NCBI GenBank assembly: GCA_947629455.1
Contig: CANRDT010000003.1
Location: 1 to 64,000, forward strand
Direction: 5' to 3'
Length of the DNA stretch: 64,000 nt
From: an uncultured Ruminococcus sp.
Lineage (GTDB): Bacteria; Bacillota; Clostridia; Oscillospirales; Ruminococcaceae
The position numbers and the translations under genes were made by a program. Shown here piece by piece: positions 47,645 through 57,566 of this stretch (the stretch's first letter is position 1; each line of letters begins with the position of its first letter). Below the pieces are notes generated by a model that saw nothing but the letters and a program-made list of their open reading frames with translations, made no database searches and was not told the origin of the DNA.

Positions 47645-48628
47645 TTATGTTTCAATGTCGCTCTGATCTTCAAGTATACTCTCTATAGGAGTAGCATACG
47701 CATCGACCGCGTTGACGACCTGCTGCTCTGCGGTCTTTTCATCAGGCATTACGATAAACCTCACCGCCTGCTTGTGATTGATGATTTTCACGTCCGAATA
47801 TGAACCGCCCGATTCGCCGTCAAGCGTCCACGATATGGGAGTTTCCGACTTGAGCGTAAGTCTTGAAGTCTTGAACGTCACAAAATGCTTATCGCTCAGC
47901 TTGTTGAGCGCCGCCTCGGTCAGCAGGCTCTGCAGGGCAAGCGCCGTTTCGGGAGTTTTTACCAGAGTGACTTCAAACAGACCGTCGTCAAAACACACAC
48001 CGCTGCGAATAATATTCCTCAGTCCGCCGATCGAACGGGTGTTTGAAATAAGTCCCAGTATAAAGCTGCCCTTGACGACCTCGCCGTCATGCTCTACCAC
48101 CATATCGTAGCCTGTGTATGTAGGCAGGCGGCGTATACCCTCGGCAACATAAGCCATATGTCCGAACAGGTTCTTATAGGACTGCTTGGTTTCGTATGAC
48201 ACGTCGGTAAACGCGCCGAACGCTGCAACATAGACGTAATTCTTTCCGTTCAGCTCGCCGACGTCATAGTCAAAGAATACGCCGTCCACAACAGCCTGAG
48301 CCGCGCTTTTCATACGGGTAGGTATCGACATACTCGCCGCAAAATCGTTGGTAGTGCCTGCCGGAATATATCCGAGCGGTATCTTCTCGGTCTGCTCCAT
48401 CATACCGCACACCGCCTCGTTCAACATTCCGTCGCCGCCGGAAACTACCACGGTATCGTAATTTGACGCGTCGTTCTTTATTTTTTCATAGCCGTCCATT
48501 ACTTTCTGGGTGGGATAGGCGGTCACTTCATATCCGCCCTGAGTGAAAATATCGAGTATATCGCTCAGGTTCATTCTTATAAGACCTTTTCCCGCGTGGG
48601 GATTGTATACAAGCAAAAGTTTTTTCAT
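47645..48628 (-). CDS. Diacylglycerol/lipid kinase family protein
   Basis: KKLLLVYNPHAGKGLIR, VVVSGGDGMLNEAVCGMM, PLGYIPAGTTNDFAAS. Confidence 0.93.
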   Translation of the reverse strand: MKKLLLVYNPHAGKGLIRMNLSDILDIFTQGGYEVTAYPTQKVMDGYEKIKNDASNYDTVVVSGGDGMLNEAVCGMMEQTEKIPLGYIPAGTTNDFAASMSIPTRMKSAAQAVVDGVFFDYDVGELNGKNYVYVAAFGAFTDVSYETKQSYKNLFGHMAYVAEGIRRLPTYTGYDMVVEHDGEVVKGSFILGLISNTRSIGGLRNIIRSGVCFDDGLFEVTLVKTPETALALQSLLTEAALNKLSDKHFVTFKTSRLTLKSETPISWTLDGESGGSYSDVKIINHKQAVRFIVMPDEKTAEQQVVNAVDAYATPIESILEDQSDIET

Positions 48629-48866
48629 AATATCCTTTCTTTCCCTGTATCCGAAAATGCGCCGCACTTCAACAATGAATAAAAGCGTTTTGTTTTCTAT
48701 AAAATATACAAAGACTTCCCTTTGCCTTAAAGAATATTATATCACTTCTGCCAAAAATGTCAAGTCGGTTGAATGTGAAAAAAGTAAGATCAATAGTATT
48801 TTATGTATGCATTTTATATTTTAGACGGTTAAACTACGCTAAATCCTGCGGTTTTCGGGTATGATC

Positions 48867-48939
48867 CCCCAAAACAGTCTGTTATTCCAGACAAGCGGGG
48901 AAATAACAGCTTTCAGAAAGTTAAGAATTGATTTGCGTG
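48867..48939. repeat. MITE-like partial element, copy G
   Basis: CTGTTATTCCAGACAAGCGGGGAAATAACAG hairpin followed by CTTTCAGAAAGTTAAGAATTGATTTGCGTG; same module as 60904-60962. Confidence 0.65.
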
Positions 48940-49004
48940 TATGCCTGCAAAAAATACTTTACTTATTCGGCGAAGTGTGTTATTATAATAAAGGTGATCT
49001 GTAT

Positions 49005-49886
49005 ATGAAATTATTAAGGGCGATAGCAGCAGCTGCGGCAGCCGTTCTCCTCGTTTCGGTATCGACGAGCATTTTATGTGTCGCAGCGGCGTATCTTCTG
49101 ACCAACGGCAGACTAAAGCACCCTTTTTACTGCGGACTGCTCTTTGCCGCCGCAAGCGCGGTGATAATGCTTGCGATACTGGCAGTCAGGATACTAATTA
49201 TAAACGCAAGGTACAGCCGCATACGCAAAATAATGTACGAGCAGGGAGTTACTGAAGAAGTCGTGAGCATACTCTCCGCACAGATCGAGAAACATTCAAA
49301 TCCTGTTATAAAAGATCAGAACCGTATCGTACTCGCATCATACCTTGCCGAGGGCGGAATGTTTAAGCAGTGCTTTGAAGTACTCAGTCAGATAGACGCC
49401 TCGCTGCTCTCCCACAGGTGGCAGGAGGAGTATTACAACGTATATGTTTACGCCAATCTCATTATGGGGGACATAGATACCGCAAGGCAGATATATCAAA
49501 GCTCAAAAGAAATATTCGACCGCGCCCGACTCCGCCCCGACTGCTCGTCGATAATGCACACCGTCGGCGTAATGGAATATGCCGTCGGCAATTATGCGCA
49601 GGCGGAATCGCTCTTTATTCAGGCGAAAAACCGCAGCAGTGACAAAAGCGGCAGGTGTGAGTGCGATCTCTATCTGGGACTATGCTATCTCAGAACGGAC
49701 AGACCTGATTACGCAAGACTTGCCGCAGAAGAGGCTGCCGCCTGCGTCACTACAATTTATCAGCGCCAGAATCTGGAAAAACTCAAAAAGCATATCGAAA
49801 AAGCCTACTTAAAGCAAAAGGGCGCATACTCCGCTCTGAATGATATTGAAAACAATGAAGATACCGACGAACAGACCGATACATAA
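49005..49886 (+). CDS. Membrane-anchored TPR-like protein
   Basis: Two N-terminal TM segments then helical repeats (YAVGNYAQAESLFIQAKNRSSDKSGRCECDLYLGLCYLRTDRPDYARLAAEEA); start ATG 49005. Confidence 0.72.
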   Translation: MKLLRAIAAAAAAVLLVSVSTSILCVAAAYLLTNGRLKHPFYCGLLFAAASAVIMLAILAVRILIINARYSRIRKIMYEQGVTEEVVSILSAQIEKHSNPVIKDQNRIVLASYLAEGGMFKQCFEVLSQIDASLLSHRWQEEYYNVYVYANLIMGDIDTARQIYQSSKEIFDRARLRPDCSSIMHTVGVMEYAVGNYAQAESLFIQAKNRSSDKSGRCECDLYLGLCYLRTDRPDYARLAAEEAAACVTTIYQRQNLEKLKKHIEKAYLKQKGAYSALNDIENNEDTDEQTDT

Positions 49887-49901
49887 GAAAGGATACATAT
49901 T

Positions 49902-50405
49902 ATGTCAGACGCAATTGTTACATGGTTTACGGAAAATCTCAGCTGGCTGCCAAGGGAGGCTGTCTGCTTTATAATATCAATGGTGCCGATACTCGAACTG
50001 AGGGGCGGTCTGGTAGCTGCGGCTTTACTGAAAATAGAAATGTGGAAGGCTATCCCTATCTGCATAATCGGCAACATTATCCCGATACCGTTTATACTGC
50101 TGTTTATCAACAAGATATTCGCATGGCTCAAAACAACTGAAAAGCTCGGCGGAGTTATCAGGCGGCTTGAGGAAAAGACGCTTGCCAAGGGCGATACCGT
50201 GAGAAAATACGAATTTTTCGGACTGCTGCTCTTTGTCGGAATACCCCTCCCGGGAACGGGCGCATGGACGGGCGCTCTGCTTGCCTGCCTGCTGGAGGTC
50301 AAATACCGCAAGGCAGTACCTGCGATATTTCTCGGACTGCTGCTTGCGACTGCCATTATGTGCGTGATAACCTACTTTATCCCGTGGCTCGTATCGGTAC
50401 TCTGA
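49902..50405 (+). CDS. Small multidrug export (COG2426-like) membrane protein
   Basis: SMVPILELRGGLVAAALLKIEMWKAIPICIIGNIIPIPFILLFINKIF, FVGIPLPGTGAWTGALLACLL. Confidence 0.88.
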   Translation: MSDAIVTWFTENLSWLPREAVCFIISMVPILELRGGLVAAALLKIEMWKAIPICIIGNIIPIPFILLFINKIFAWLKTTEKLGGVIRRLEEKTLAKGDTVRKYEFFGLLLFVGIPLPGTGAWTGALLACLLEVKYRKAVPAIFLGLLLATAIMCVITYFIPWLVSVL

Positions 50406-50410
50406 TATGG

Positions 50411-51205
50411 CTATGGCTTGCCCAGCAGCTTTCTCATTTCTGCCGCCGCGCTGAAATCATTATTGCTGCCGATGACCTTTGCGGCAGCTTTCTTTGCAAG
50501 AGGGTGAGCGTTTGCCATAGCAAAGCTGTAGTATGCGCTTTCAAGCATTTCCACGTCGTTGAGATAGTCGCCGAAAGCGGCGGTTTCCTCGTATTCCGCG
50601 CCGATCAGACTGCGTATTTTTCTCACCGCCGCTCCCTTGCTGACACCGCCGTTCATAATATCCACCCAGTAATATCCCGAAAGACAGACGGACAGATCTG
50701 CGCCGAATCTGCTTTCGAGCATTGACAGACCGTTTTTCTCTATCCCTTTTTCACAGTAGACGGCAATTTTGAATATGCCGTCGCTTTTTGCGGATACGGA
50801 CAGATCGGGAGAATAAACGGTGTTGTTGTAATATTTCCTGACTTCGGCTGAATACTCCGCGTCCGAGGAAGAATAGTATGTACCGTTTTCTCCGCACAAG
50901 AGAGGTATCAGCCGATCTTCATAACAAGTTTTCAGAACGGCGTCAACATATTCGGTCGGCATAAGCGAACGGCTGACCGGCTTATTTTTATATATAACGT
51001 TTGCGCCGTTGTCGCAGATAAAGTAAAATCTGTCGGAATATCTCTCAAACTGATCTATAAGCGCGGCATAGCTCCTGCCGCTCGATACCGCAAAGACTGC
51101 GCCGCACTCGTAAATGCTTTGGATAAGTCCGTCAAAATCGGGCGGCAGCTCTTTTGCGTCGTTTACAAGCGTTCCGTCTATATCAGTCGCGAATAGTTTT
51201 ATCAT
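50411..51205 (-). CDS. HAD-IIB family (Cof-type) hydrolase
   Basis: MIKLFATDIDGTLVNDAKELPPD, VSSGRSYAAL, AAFGDYLNDVEMLE. Confidence 0.93.
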   Translation of the reverse strand: MIKLFATDIDGTLVNDAKELPPDFDGLIQSIYECGAVFAVSSGRSYAALIDQFERYSDRFYFICDNGANVIYKNKPVSRSLMPTEYVDAVLKTCYEDRLIPLLCGENGTYYSSSDAEYSAEVRKYYNNTVYSPDLSVSAKSDGIFKIAVYCEKGIEKNGLSMLESRFGADLSVCLSGYYWVDIMNGGVSKGAAVRKIRSLIGAEYEETAAFGDYLNDVEMLESAYYSFAMANAHPLAKKAAAKVIGSNNDFSAAAEMRKLLGKP

Positions 51206-51234
51206 AGGATCTTCCTTTCAAGCCGATCTGCGCC

Positions 51235-51425
51235 GGCATTTTTGTTATTTTCTCCCTGACGGGACAATGCGCCCCCCTGCATCGTGCGGAGCGTTATAAC
51301 CTTAGAAATCGGGCGGTCAAGGCACTTTGACATTGTGCTATTATTCCCCCACCGGGGGAATAATAGCTTGTTTCGGGTCAATATACGTTAAAAGCATTTT
51401 CCTCGCCGTTCGCGAAGAAATCAGC
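51235..51425. repeat. MITE-like module cluster, copy H (degenerate)
   Basis: TTGTTATTTTCTCCCTGACGGGACAATGCGCCCCCCTGCATCGTGCGGAGCGTTATAACCTTAGAAATCGGGCGGTCAAGGCACTTTGACATTGTGC parallels 60755-60903; CTATTATTCCCCCACCGGGGGAATAATAG palindrome. Confidence 0.6.
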
Positions 51426-51738
51426 AGTATCAAAACGCTTTGTGCGCCTGTTTTCGGGGCTGCGTATATATTATACTACATTTTGAGCCGTCTTTCAATA
51501 GCGGCGTTTTTATGTAAGAAAATTTTTACACAATGTGAAATTTAGTTGAAAAATCAGCCTGCCTTGTTGACTTTTGAGTAAAGTTAATGTAAAATATATT
51601 GTAGTGTAATGCGCCCACAGATATAAAACAGGGCATAACATATACATCGGATATACAAACGGCGGAGTTTCTGCGGTGCCGCCGATATGCATAAATATGG
51701 TAAATATGAAAAAACACCGCAGAGAACAGGAGCAGGAA

Positions 51739-54024
51739 ATGAAAGAAATGATAAAAAAGATCCCCGGCAAAGTCCGCGGATACGTTTATAATAATCTGCT
51801 TTTCTTAACATTCGTAGTTTCGTCTATACTGAACGCTTTCCTGCTGAGAGCGTTTACCGTAAAATTCAGCTATAACCAGATAAAGCCGCTGCTTGCCGAT
51901 ATTGCGGTAGTGTTGTTTATCGGTCTTTTCAGCTATTGTATCAAGCCAAAGCGCAGGTTTATCTATTATCTCATCTGGACGATAATATTTGTTATACTTA
52001 CCGCAGGAAATTCCATTTATTACACAAATTATCGGTCTTTCCTGTCATTTTCGCTGCTTTCGACCGCCTCGCAGTTAGGCGGAGTTATGGACGCAGTGAC
52101 CGAGAATATTATGGAAGCAAAGGATTTTATTTTCCTCTTCCCTCTTGTCACGCTGATAACAGTGTATATCATTCTCAGGAAAAGATCCCCCGAGCATTTT
52201 AAAAATGTAGAAGAGAAAAAACTCGGCAAAAAGTACGCTTTGGGAACGTTGGCAGTATCCGTCGCATTTGCGGGAGTATTTGCCACCACCCTCACGGGAA
52301 CGGACGTTTCACGTCTTGCAAAGCAGTGGAACAGAGAGTATGTTCTCGGAACGTTCGGACTGTACACATACCAGATAAGCGACTCGGTATCCTGTCTGTA
52401 TGCAAAGCTGAAAATATCTTTCGGCTATGAGGAAAACGAACAGATCTTCAAGGAATTTTATGAGGAAAAGAAAGAGGAAGAAGATCCCGTTGCCGAGAAG
52501 AACGAGTATACCGATATTTTCAAGGGCAAGAACATAATCGTCATACACGCGGAAAGTATGCAGCAGTTTGTTATGGATACCAGCTTTAACGGCGAGGAGC
52601 TTACTCCGAATCTGAACAAGCTTGCAAGAGAAGGTCTGTATTTCTCCAACTTTTATGCACAGGAGAGCGTGGGTACAAGCTCCGACTCGGAATTTACATT
52701 CTCGTCCTCGCTTATGCCTGCCTCGAGCGGAACGGTAGCGATAAACTACTGGGACAGAAAATACATTACCACGCAGACAATGCTGAGGGATATGGGGTAT
52801 CACACTTTCAGTATGCACGGAAACAACGGTTCTTACTGGAACAGACTGAACCTCCACAGCACGCTCGGCTATGACGAATTTTACAATTATACGGACGATT
52901 TTGTCATTGACGAAGTGATCGGACTGGGACTTTCGGACAAGTCGTTTTTCAGGCAGGCAGTCCCGAAAATAAAGGAAATTTCCGAGAAATATGATAATTT
53001 CTACGGAACGCTCATTATGCTCACAAATCACACCCCCTTTACCGACATCGAAAGAGTGAGCGATTATCAGGTAGACTTCAAATATACTCAGTACAATGCC
53101 GAAACGGGACTGTACGAGGAGATCTCGCGCCCGTTCCTCGAGGGTTCAAAGCTGGGCAGTTATTTCAAGTCCGTTCACTATGCGGACGAGGCGATCGGTC
53201 AGCTTATGAACGATCTTGACAGCGAAGGTCTGCTTGATAACACGGTCATTGTCATCTACGGAGATCACGACGCAAAGATAAAAGAGGAACAATACGAATA
53301 CTACTGCAACTACGATCCTTTTTCCGATACGACTCTTGACGACGACGATCCCGGCTATATCCCCATCGAGGACGACGGATTCTACTACAATATAAACCGC
53401 AAAGTACCGTTCATAATCTGGAGTAAGGACGGCGGTTACGAGCCTACCGAGATCAAGCAGGTAATGGGTATGTACGATGTACAGCCTACGCTGGGAAATA
53501 TGTTCGGATTCTCAAATACCTATGCGTTGGGACATGATATATTCTCTTTCGATGAGGACGAGGAAAACGTAGTCATCTTCCCTGACGGCAACTTCATCAC
53601 CGACACGATATACTATGACAGTCAGAAGGACAGGTATTTCGATCTCAGGGATTATGAGAACGTTATGACGAAGGTTTCCTGCAATCAGGTCTATAAGGAT
53701 ACCCCCATTCCCACCTTCTCATATCTCGATCAGGGCGTTTTCAAGACTTTGCCGGACGAGAATTACTCTCAGGAGGCAGCCGATATGCGCACCGACAACG
53801 GCGTTGTGGACGACGAGTACATAGACGAGCGGGTAGCCTACGCCGAGGAGCGGATAAACGTTTCAAACACGATAGTCTACTACGATATAATCAGGAAAAT
53901 GGATACCGGATTCGGCGGCGATGTGACCGTGCCCGTAACTCCGCCTGACGATTCACAATCGCAGAGCGTATATCCGTTTGCACCGCCCAAGCGCGATGAC
54001 AGAGATCTGCTCTTTGCGGCGTAA
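51739..54024 (+). CDS. LTA synthase family / sulfatase-type membrane phosphotransferase
   Basis: Five N-terminal TMs; IIVIHAESMQQFVMDTSFNGEELTPNLNKLAREGLYFSNFYAQESVGTSSDSEFTFSSSLMP; NTVIVIYGDHDAKI; start set at ATG 51739 (RBS AGGAG). Confidence 0.92.
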   Translation: MKEMIKKIPGKVRGYVYNNLLFLTFVVSSILNAFLLRAFTVKFSYNQIKPLLADIAVVLFIGLFSYCIKPKRRFIYYLIWTIIFVILTAGNSIYYTNYRSFLSFSLLSTASQLGGVMDAVTENIMEAKDFIFLFPLVTLITVYIILRKRSPEHFKNVEEKKLGKKYALGTLAVSVAFAGVFATTLTGTDVSRLAKQWNREYVLGTFGLYTYQISDSVSCLYAKLKISFGYEENEQIFKEFYEEKKEEEDPVAEKNEYTDIFKGKNIIVIHAESMQQFVMDTSFNGEELTPNLNKLAREGLYFSNFYAQESVGTSSDSEFTFSSSLMPASSGTVAINYWDRKYITTQTMLRDMGYHTFSMHGNNGSYWNRLNLHSTLGYDEFYNYTDDFVIDEVIGLGLSDKSFFRQAVPKIKEISEKYDNFYGTLIMLTNHTPFTDIERVSDYQVDFKYTQYNAETGLYEEISRPFLEGSKLGSYFKSVHYADEAIGQLMNDLDSEGLLDNTVIVIYGDHDAKIKEEQYEYYCNYDPFSDTTLDDDDPGYIPIEDDGFYYNINRKVPFIIWSKDGGYEPTEIKQVMGMYDVQPTLGNMFGFSNTYALGHDIFSFDEDEENVVIFPDGNFITDTIYYDSQKDRYFDLRDYENVMTKVSCNQVYKDTPIPTFSYLDQGVFKTLPDENYSQEAADMRTDNGVVDDEYIDERVAYAEERINVSNTIVYYDIIRKMDTGFGGDVTVPVTPPDDSQSQSVYPFAPPKRDDRDLLFAA

Positions 54025-54047
54025 GTATACTAAGTATACAAAATATA

Positions 54048-54083
54048 AAAACAGCACCGAACTAAAATGTTCAGTGCTGTTAT
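54048..54083. terminator. Bidirectional terminator
   Basis: AACAGCAC-CGAACTAAAATGTTCA-GTGCTGTT between convergent genes. Confidence 0.75.
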
Positions 54084-54484
54084 TTGTTTTCACGTTTTTG
54101 ACGAGCCTTGTTGGATAATTTTATCAAAAAGCCGATAAAAGGCAGCAGATAGAGACCTGCGCCCATAATTGCCGCTAAACAGTAATATGCTGCGAAATCC
54201 CGTACACAGATCGCTTTATCGGGGTGTTTTGGAGCATACCAGAGAGTGATCTGAGTACCTATTCTGATAGATTTTCCCCTTCCGTACTCTGAAGTACGTT
54301 CGTACGCTTTATCATTTACAGTATATTGCAGGTGTACAATAGTACCGCGGTTATACCTTTCTACATCAGTGACGGTACCCGGTATTTTTTCATAAGTAAC
54401 GAAACAGAAAATCGAATAAAGAGAAACAATGAGTGACAAGATAAAAGTGACCTGAACTGCAATGTAAGGGAATGTTTTCTTCAT
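54080..54484 (-). CDS. DUF3592-like membrane protein
   Basis: Two TMs flanking GTVTDVERYNRGTIVHLQYTVNDKAYERTSEYGRGKSIRIGTQITLWYAPKHPDKAI. Confidence 0.8.
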   Translation of the reverse strand: MKKTFPYIAVQVTFILSLIVSLYSIFCFVTYEKIPGTVTDVERYNRGTIVHLQYTVNDKAYERTSEYGRGKSIRIGTQITLWYAPKHPDKAICVRDFAAYYCLAAIMGAGLYLLPFIGFLIKLSNKARQKRENK

Positions 54485-54547
54485 AATAAAAACCGCCTGT
54501 ATATTTCTATATCAATATTATACACAACTCTATAAAAATAGTCAATA

Positions 54548-54715
54548 GCATGGAAATCAATTTTTGATTTCCAGAAGTTAGAACGCTACGCTTTTAAGAG
54601 ATAAGAGGTAAGACAAGGAGCGCCTGCGGCGCATTATTTTTAATATTAGTTCGCTTTGCAGACTTTTTTCTCGCTTCTTGTCTCTAAAACTCATGTTTTG
54701 GGAAATCAATTCTCT
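54548..54715. repeat. MITE-like element, type-1 copy D (right end degraded)
   Basis: CATGGAAATCAATTTTTGATTTCCAGAAGTTAGAACGCTACGCTTTTAAGAGATAAGAGGTAAGACAAGGAGCGCCTGCGGCGC parallels copies B and C. Confidence 0.75.
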
Positions 54716-54745
54716 AAGGCTGTTTGATACGATATGTCGGGCGGT

Positions 54746-54925
54746 TTATCCGTTCAGATCGAGAACTTCCTGCACGACCTTGGCAGCGTCCTCCTCGCAG
54801 ACGCCGAAATCTCTTATAAGCATAGAGATAAGCGAATCTATGCTCCACTCGTCGTTGCTCCTGTCATGGACTGTCTCCGCCATTTCAGGCGTTATCACAG
54901 TGCTGCCGACTTTCCACATAAACAT
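54746..54925 (-). CDS. 59-aa PqqD/RRE-like small protein (tentative)
   Basis: Manual translation MFMWKVGSTVITPEMAETVHDRSNDEWSIDSLISMLIRDFGVCEEDAAKVVQEVLDLNG; strong RBS GGGAGGTT; pattern W-s-x-D-x-L-i--l---fgv-ee-A---v-evL. Confidence 0.6.
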   Translation of the reverse strand: MFMWKVGSTVITPEMAETVHDRSNDEWSIDSLISMLIRDFGVCEEDAAKVVQEVLDLNG

Positions 54926-55082
54926 AACCTCCCGTAAGCTGTGGACAAATGTCCGTTTTTTACATTATAGCATAATTATATGCGGATTTCAAGAGTGAAG
55001 AACAGCCAGTTTGGGCGTGTATTCTACGCTACAGGCGGAGAATATGCCATAAAAGCTATTTCCTCTGCAAAAGCGATCGCCG

Positions 55083-56579
55083 TCAGTCTGACCGCTCGTT
55101 TTGTATTTCAAGCAGCAGACGGATATTACTTCTGTCTTTCTCCTTTTCTTCACTGCTAAGCTCGTCATACGCAATGAGATCCATATGCACTCTTGCGGCG
55201 GCGTCCTTTCTTTTACCGTTTTCGGGAACGCCGTACCTCCAGTTATTCAGTATATGATACCTGCACCACCTTAAATGTTCCAAATTTGCAAGATATTCTA
55301 TTTTATCCTCGGGAATATCTTCATATTTTTCCGACAGCCCCATATTTTTCATCATTTGCAGACGTATTTCGTGATAATCGGCAGCGCTTATATTTGAATA
55401 TTTGGTAAAAGTATCGAGCATTCGCCATTGCGTTTCAAGATCATCATTATTAAATTCCACTTCGGAATAAATAGATGCATATTTAAGATTGATAAGCTTT
55501 GCAAGCCTCATCAGCTTGTCGTCCATAATATAATCTATATGATTCGCAGCTGACCGCCAATCCGTCAGTGTCAGATGATCATATCCCGAAAGTATTCCCT
55601 CAAAAAACGGTTCGGCTAAGAACACCGTGATCTCCTTATTCGGCAGGAGTATATTTATTTCATTTATCAGCTGTATCTGTCCGCTCTGCTCGACCAGCAG
55701 CACCATATCAGCCTTTTCTATCAGTTCCCTGCCGTCGTACCACTTTTCACCGTGCATTATCACCTTGTCGCCGATCTCTCCAAGCTCGGTGTGAACGGCA
55801 AGAAAATCTTCGCAGTCTCCGAATATATGATATGTAATTTCCTGACGCGGCGAAAAGATATTATTCAAAAGCCCGTGATAAAGCAATTCTTCGCCAAGTC
55901 GTCCAAAGCCGATCATAACAATATCGAGCTTGTGAGCCTTACTTTCAGAAAGCTTATAAATGCAGCTGCGTTTCCAGAAAAGCCGCGCCGCGATCTCTTC
56001 AATGGAATAGAGCGTTATTTCGTCGTCGATCGTCATCTGCGAACGGATAGTATCACATTTGAGATATACCCTTTTGCCGTTCAGTTTATTTTTATTATTG
56101 TAATAAAATTTTATATTTTCATTTTCGTCATATGCAAGAATATACCTTTGCGCATTGACAAAACGGTCTTTGCCGTCAATGCCGTATTTGCCGAGCTGCG
56201 AGAGAATTATACTGCCGTCCGCACCCGAACCGTATACCGCCACGCTTTTTCCCGATCTGTACAGAAAATAATTTGATATACTGTCCTTGACGTATGATAC
56301 AGCCATAATTACACCGCTTGCAGTCGCGAGCGGCGCAAGCCACCTTGCCAACTCTACCAGAATATTTCCGGGCGTGTCCCCGTAGTTCATAACGTACATA
56401 GTAAGGGTCAAAAACAGCGCGTCCTGCGGCGAGGTATCCCCCTGAATAATAAAGCCGACTGTTCCCATAAGAAACGGCAGAACGAACAACAGGCATTTTG
56501 CCGCAAAAAGCAGTTTCTTTTTCAATGACAGCTCCCCCTTTTTTAATGGAATTGTAGCATATTTCACGAAAAAAGTCAA
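55083..56579 (-). CDS. Ion-channel-like membrane protein with NAD-binding (TrkA-N-like) and RyR domains
   Basis: N-terminal TMs and pore-like segment; two Rossmann-like motifs (VAVYGSGADGSIILSQLGKYG; IVMIGFGRLGEELLYHGL); C-terminal LEHLRWCRYHILNNWRYG ... HMDLIAYDELSSEEKEKDRSNIRLLLE matches the RyR repeat pattern. Confidence 0.82.
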   Translation of the reverse strand: MTFFVKYATIPLKKGELSLKKKLLFAAKCLLFVLPFLMGTVGFIIQGDTSPQDALFLTLTMYVMNYGDTPGNILVELARWLAPLATASGVIMAVSYVKDSISNYFLYRSGKSVAVYGSGADGSIILSQLGKYGIDGKDRFVNAQRYILAYDENENIKFYYNNKNKLNGKRVYLKCDTIRSQMTIDDEITLYSIEEIAARLFWKRSCIYKLSESKAHKLDIVMIGFGRLGEELLYHGLLNNIFSPRQEITYHIFGDCEDFLAVHTELGEIGDKVIMHGEKWYDGRELIEKADMVLLVEQSGQIQLINEINILLPNKEITVFLAEPFFEGILSGYDHLTLTDWRSAANHIDYIMDDKLMRLAKLINLKYASIYSEVEFNNDDLETQWRMLDTFTKYSNISAADYHEIRLQMMKNMGLSEKYEDIPEDKIEYLANLEHLRWCRYHILNNWRYGVPENGKRKDAAARVHMDLIAYDELSSEEKEKDRSNIRLLLEIQNERSD

Positions 56580-56598
56580 GTTTTTGGGAGGGTATTGA

Positions 56599-56811
56599 AC
56601 GGAATTGAATTTTATAAGAGTGCTTTTAGTCTTATAATTATATTTCGCTCAGTCCGGCGAGATTTTTGTTATATTCTCCGCCTGCGGCGGAGAATATAAC
56701 ATTAAATTATTTTTCCTCCGCCAACGGCGGAGGAAAAATAACCCAAAAGTCTGCATTACCAAGTAAAATAAATTAAAATGCTTACATAAAATTTTAAAAT
56801 TGATTTCCGTG
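56599..56811. repeat. MITE-like element, type-2 copy J
   Basis: Ends ACGGAATTGAATTTTAT ... ATTTTAAAATTGATTTCCGTG; palindromes GTTATATTCTCCGCC-TGC-GGCGGAGAATATAAC and TTATTTTTCCTCCGCC-AAC-GGCGGAGGAAAAATAA; flanking GGTATTGA at 56591-56598 and 56814-56821. Confidence 0.8.
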
Positions 56812-56822
56812 ATGGTATTGAC

Positions 56823-57121
56823 AGGGAAATCAATTTCTTCTTTTAGGTATGTTACAGCCGCCGTAAACGGCGGCTGTAACAAATGCCGCCCCGACTAAGG
56901 GGACGCCCTCTCTTACAGGTCGTCCCCTCTTTCAAAACAGTCCACCGGACTGTTTTGAAATTCACCCCTTGCGGAGCGCAGACGGTTGGGGCTTTCGCCG
57001 TCTGCGGACGGCGACAAGGGACGCTGTCCCTTGACCCTGCAAGCCTTTTTTAGGAAAAGGCTTGACCGAAAACCTTTTCTTGATTCCGACGTTACTTCCT
57101 CCACAACTGCGGAGCGTGAAA
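56823..57121. repeat. Array of consecutive hairpins (non-coding), about 300 bp
   Basis: GTTACAGCCGCCG-TAAA-CGGCGGCTGTAAC (56851-56880), TTCAAAACAGTCC-ACC-GGACTGTTTTGAA (56931-56959), AAGGGAC-GCT-GTCCCTT (57016-57032), AAGCCTTTT...AAAAGGCTT (57041-57063). Confidence 0.8.
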
Positions 57122-57275
57122 TCAATATGCTGAGCATTGTCCCATAAATGACGACTTGACCGCAAAAATAAACGTTTTGAAGATATACACAAAATATCAC
57201 TTGCATTTTTTCAAGATAAGTGATATAATATACTTTGTCGTTATATTGCTGTTAAAAGGAGGCGGCGTAGGTACA

Positions 57276-57566
57276 ATGAACGGCGAGCTTGTTTCCCTGC
57301 TTGTAAAACTTGCGGCAGGCAGTCTTATAATAATGGCTGTTATCGCGTTCGCGTGCATTATCACGCCGAAGATCGCCGCCGCTTTGATAAAACGCTTTCC
57401 AAAGCTGCGCGAAAGTCCCGAAAGGGTGGACAGTGAAATTTCAGCCGGGACAGGTCCTTCGGTCAAAGGTCCTTATGACGCCCAGCAAGAGGAATACGAC
57501 CTGAACTATAAGATATACAATAAAGACATATATGGAGTTGAATTCAGACATGGCAAAGAAAAATGA
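57276..57566 (+). CDS. Small single-TM hypothetical protein upstream of proS
   Basis: [46 protein letters not shown]...; ATG 57276 preceded by AAAGGAGGCG; end overlaps proS start. Confidence 0.65.
   Translation: MNGELVSLLVKLAAGSLIIMAVIAFACIITPKIAAALIKRFPKLRESPERVDSEISAGTGPSVKGPYDAQQEEYDLNYKIYNKDIYGVEFRHGKEK

Noticed and set aside
54678-54998. 106-aa and 67-aa plus-strand ORFs (54678-54998, 54734-54937)
   Set aside because: Antisense to the better supported 59-aa minus-strand gene, which has a strong RBS.
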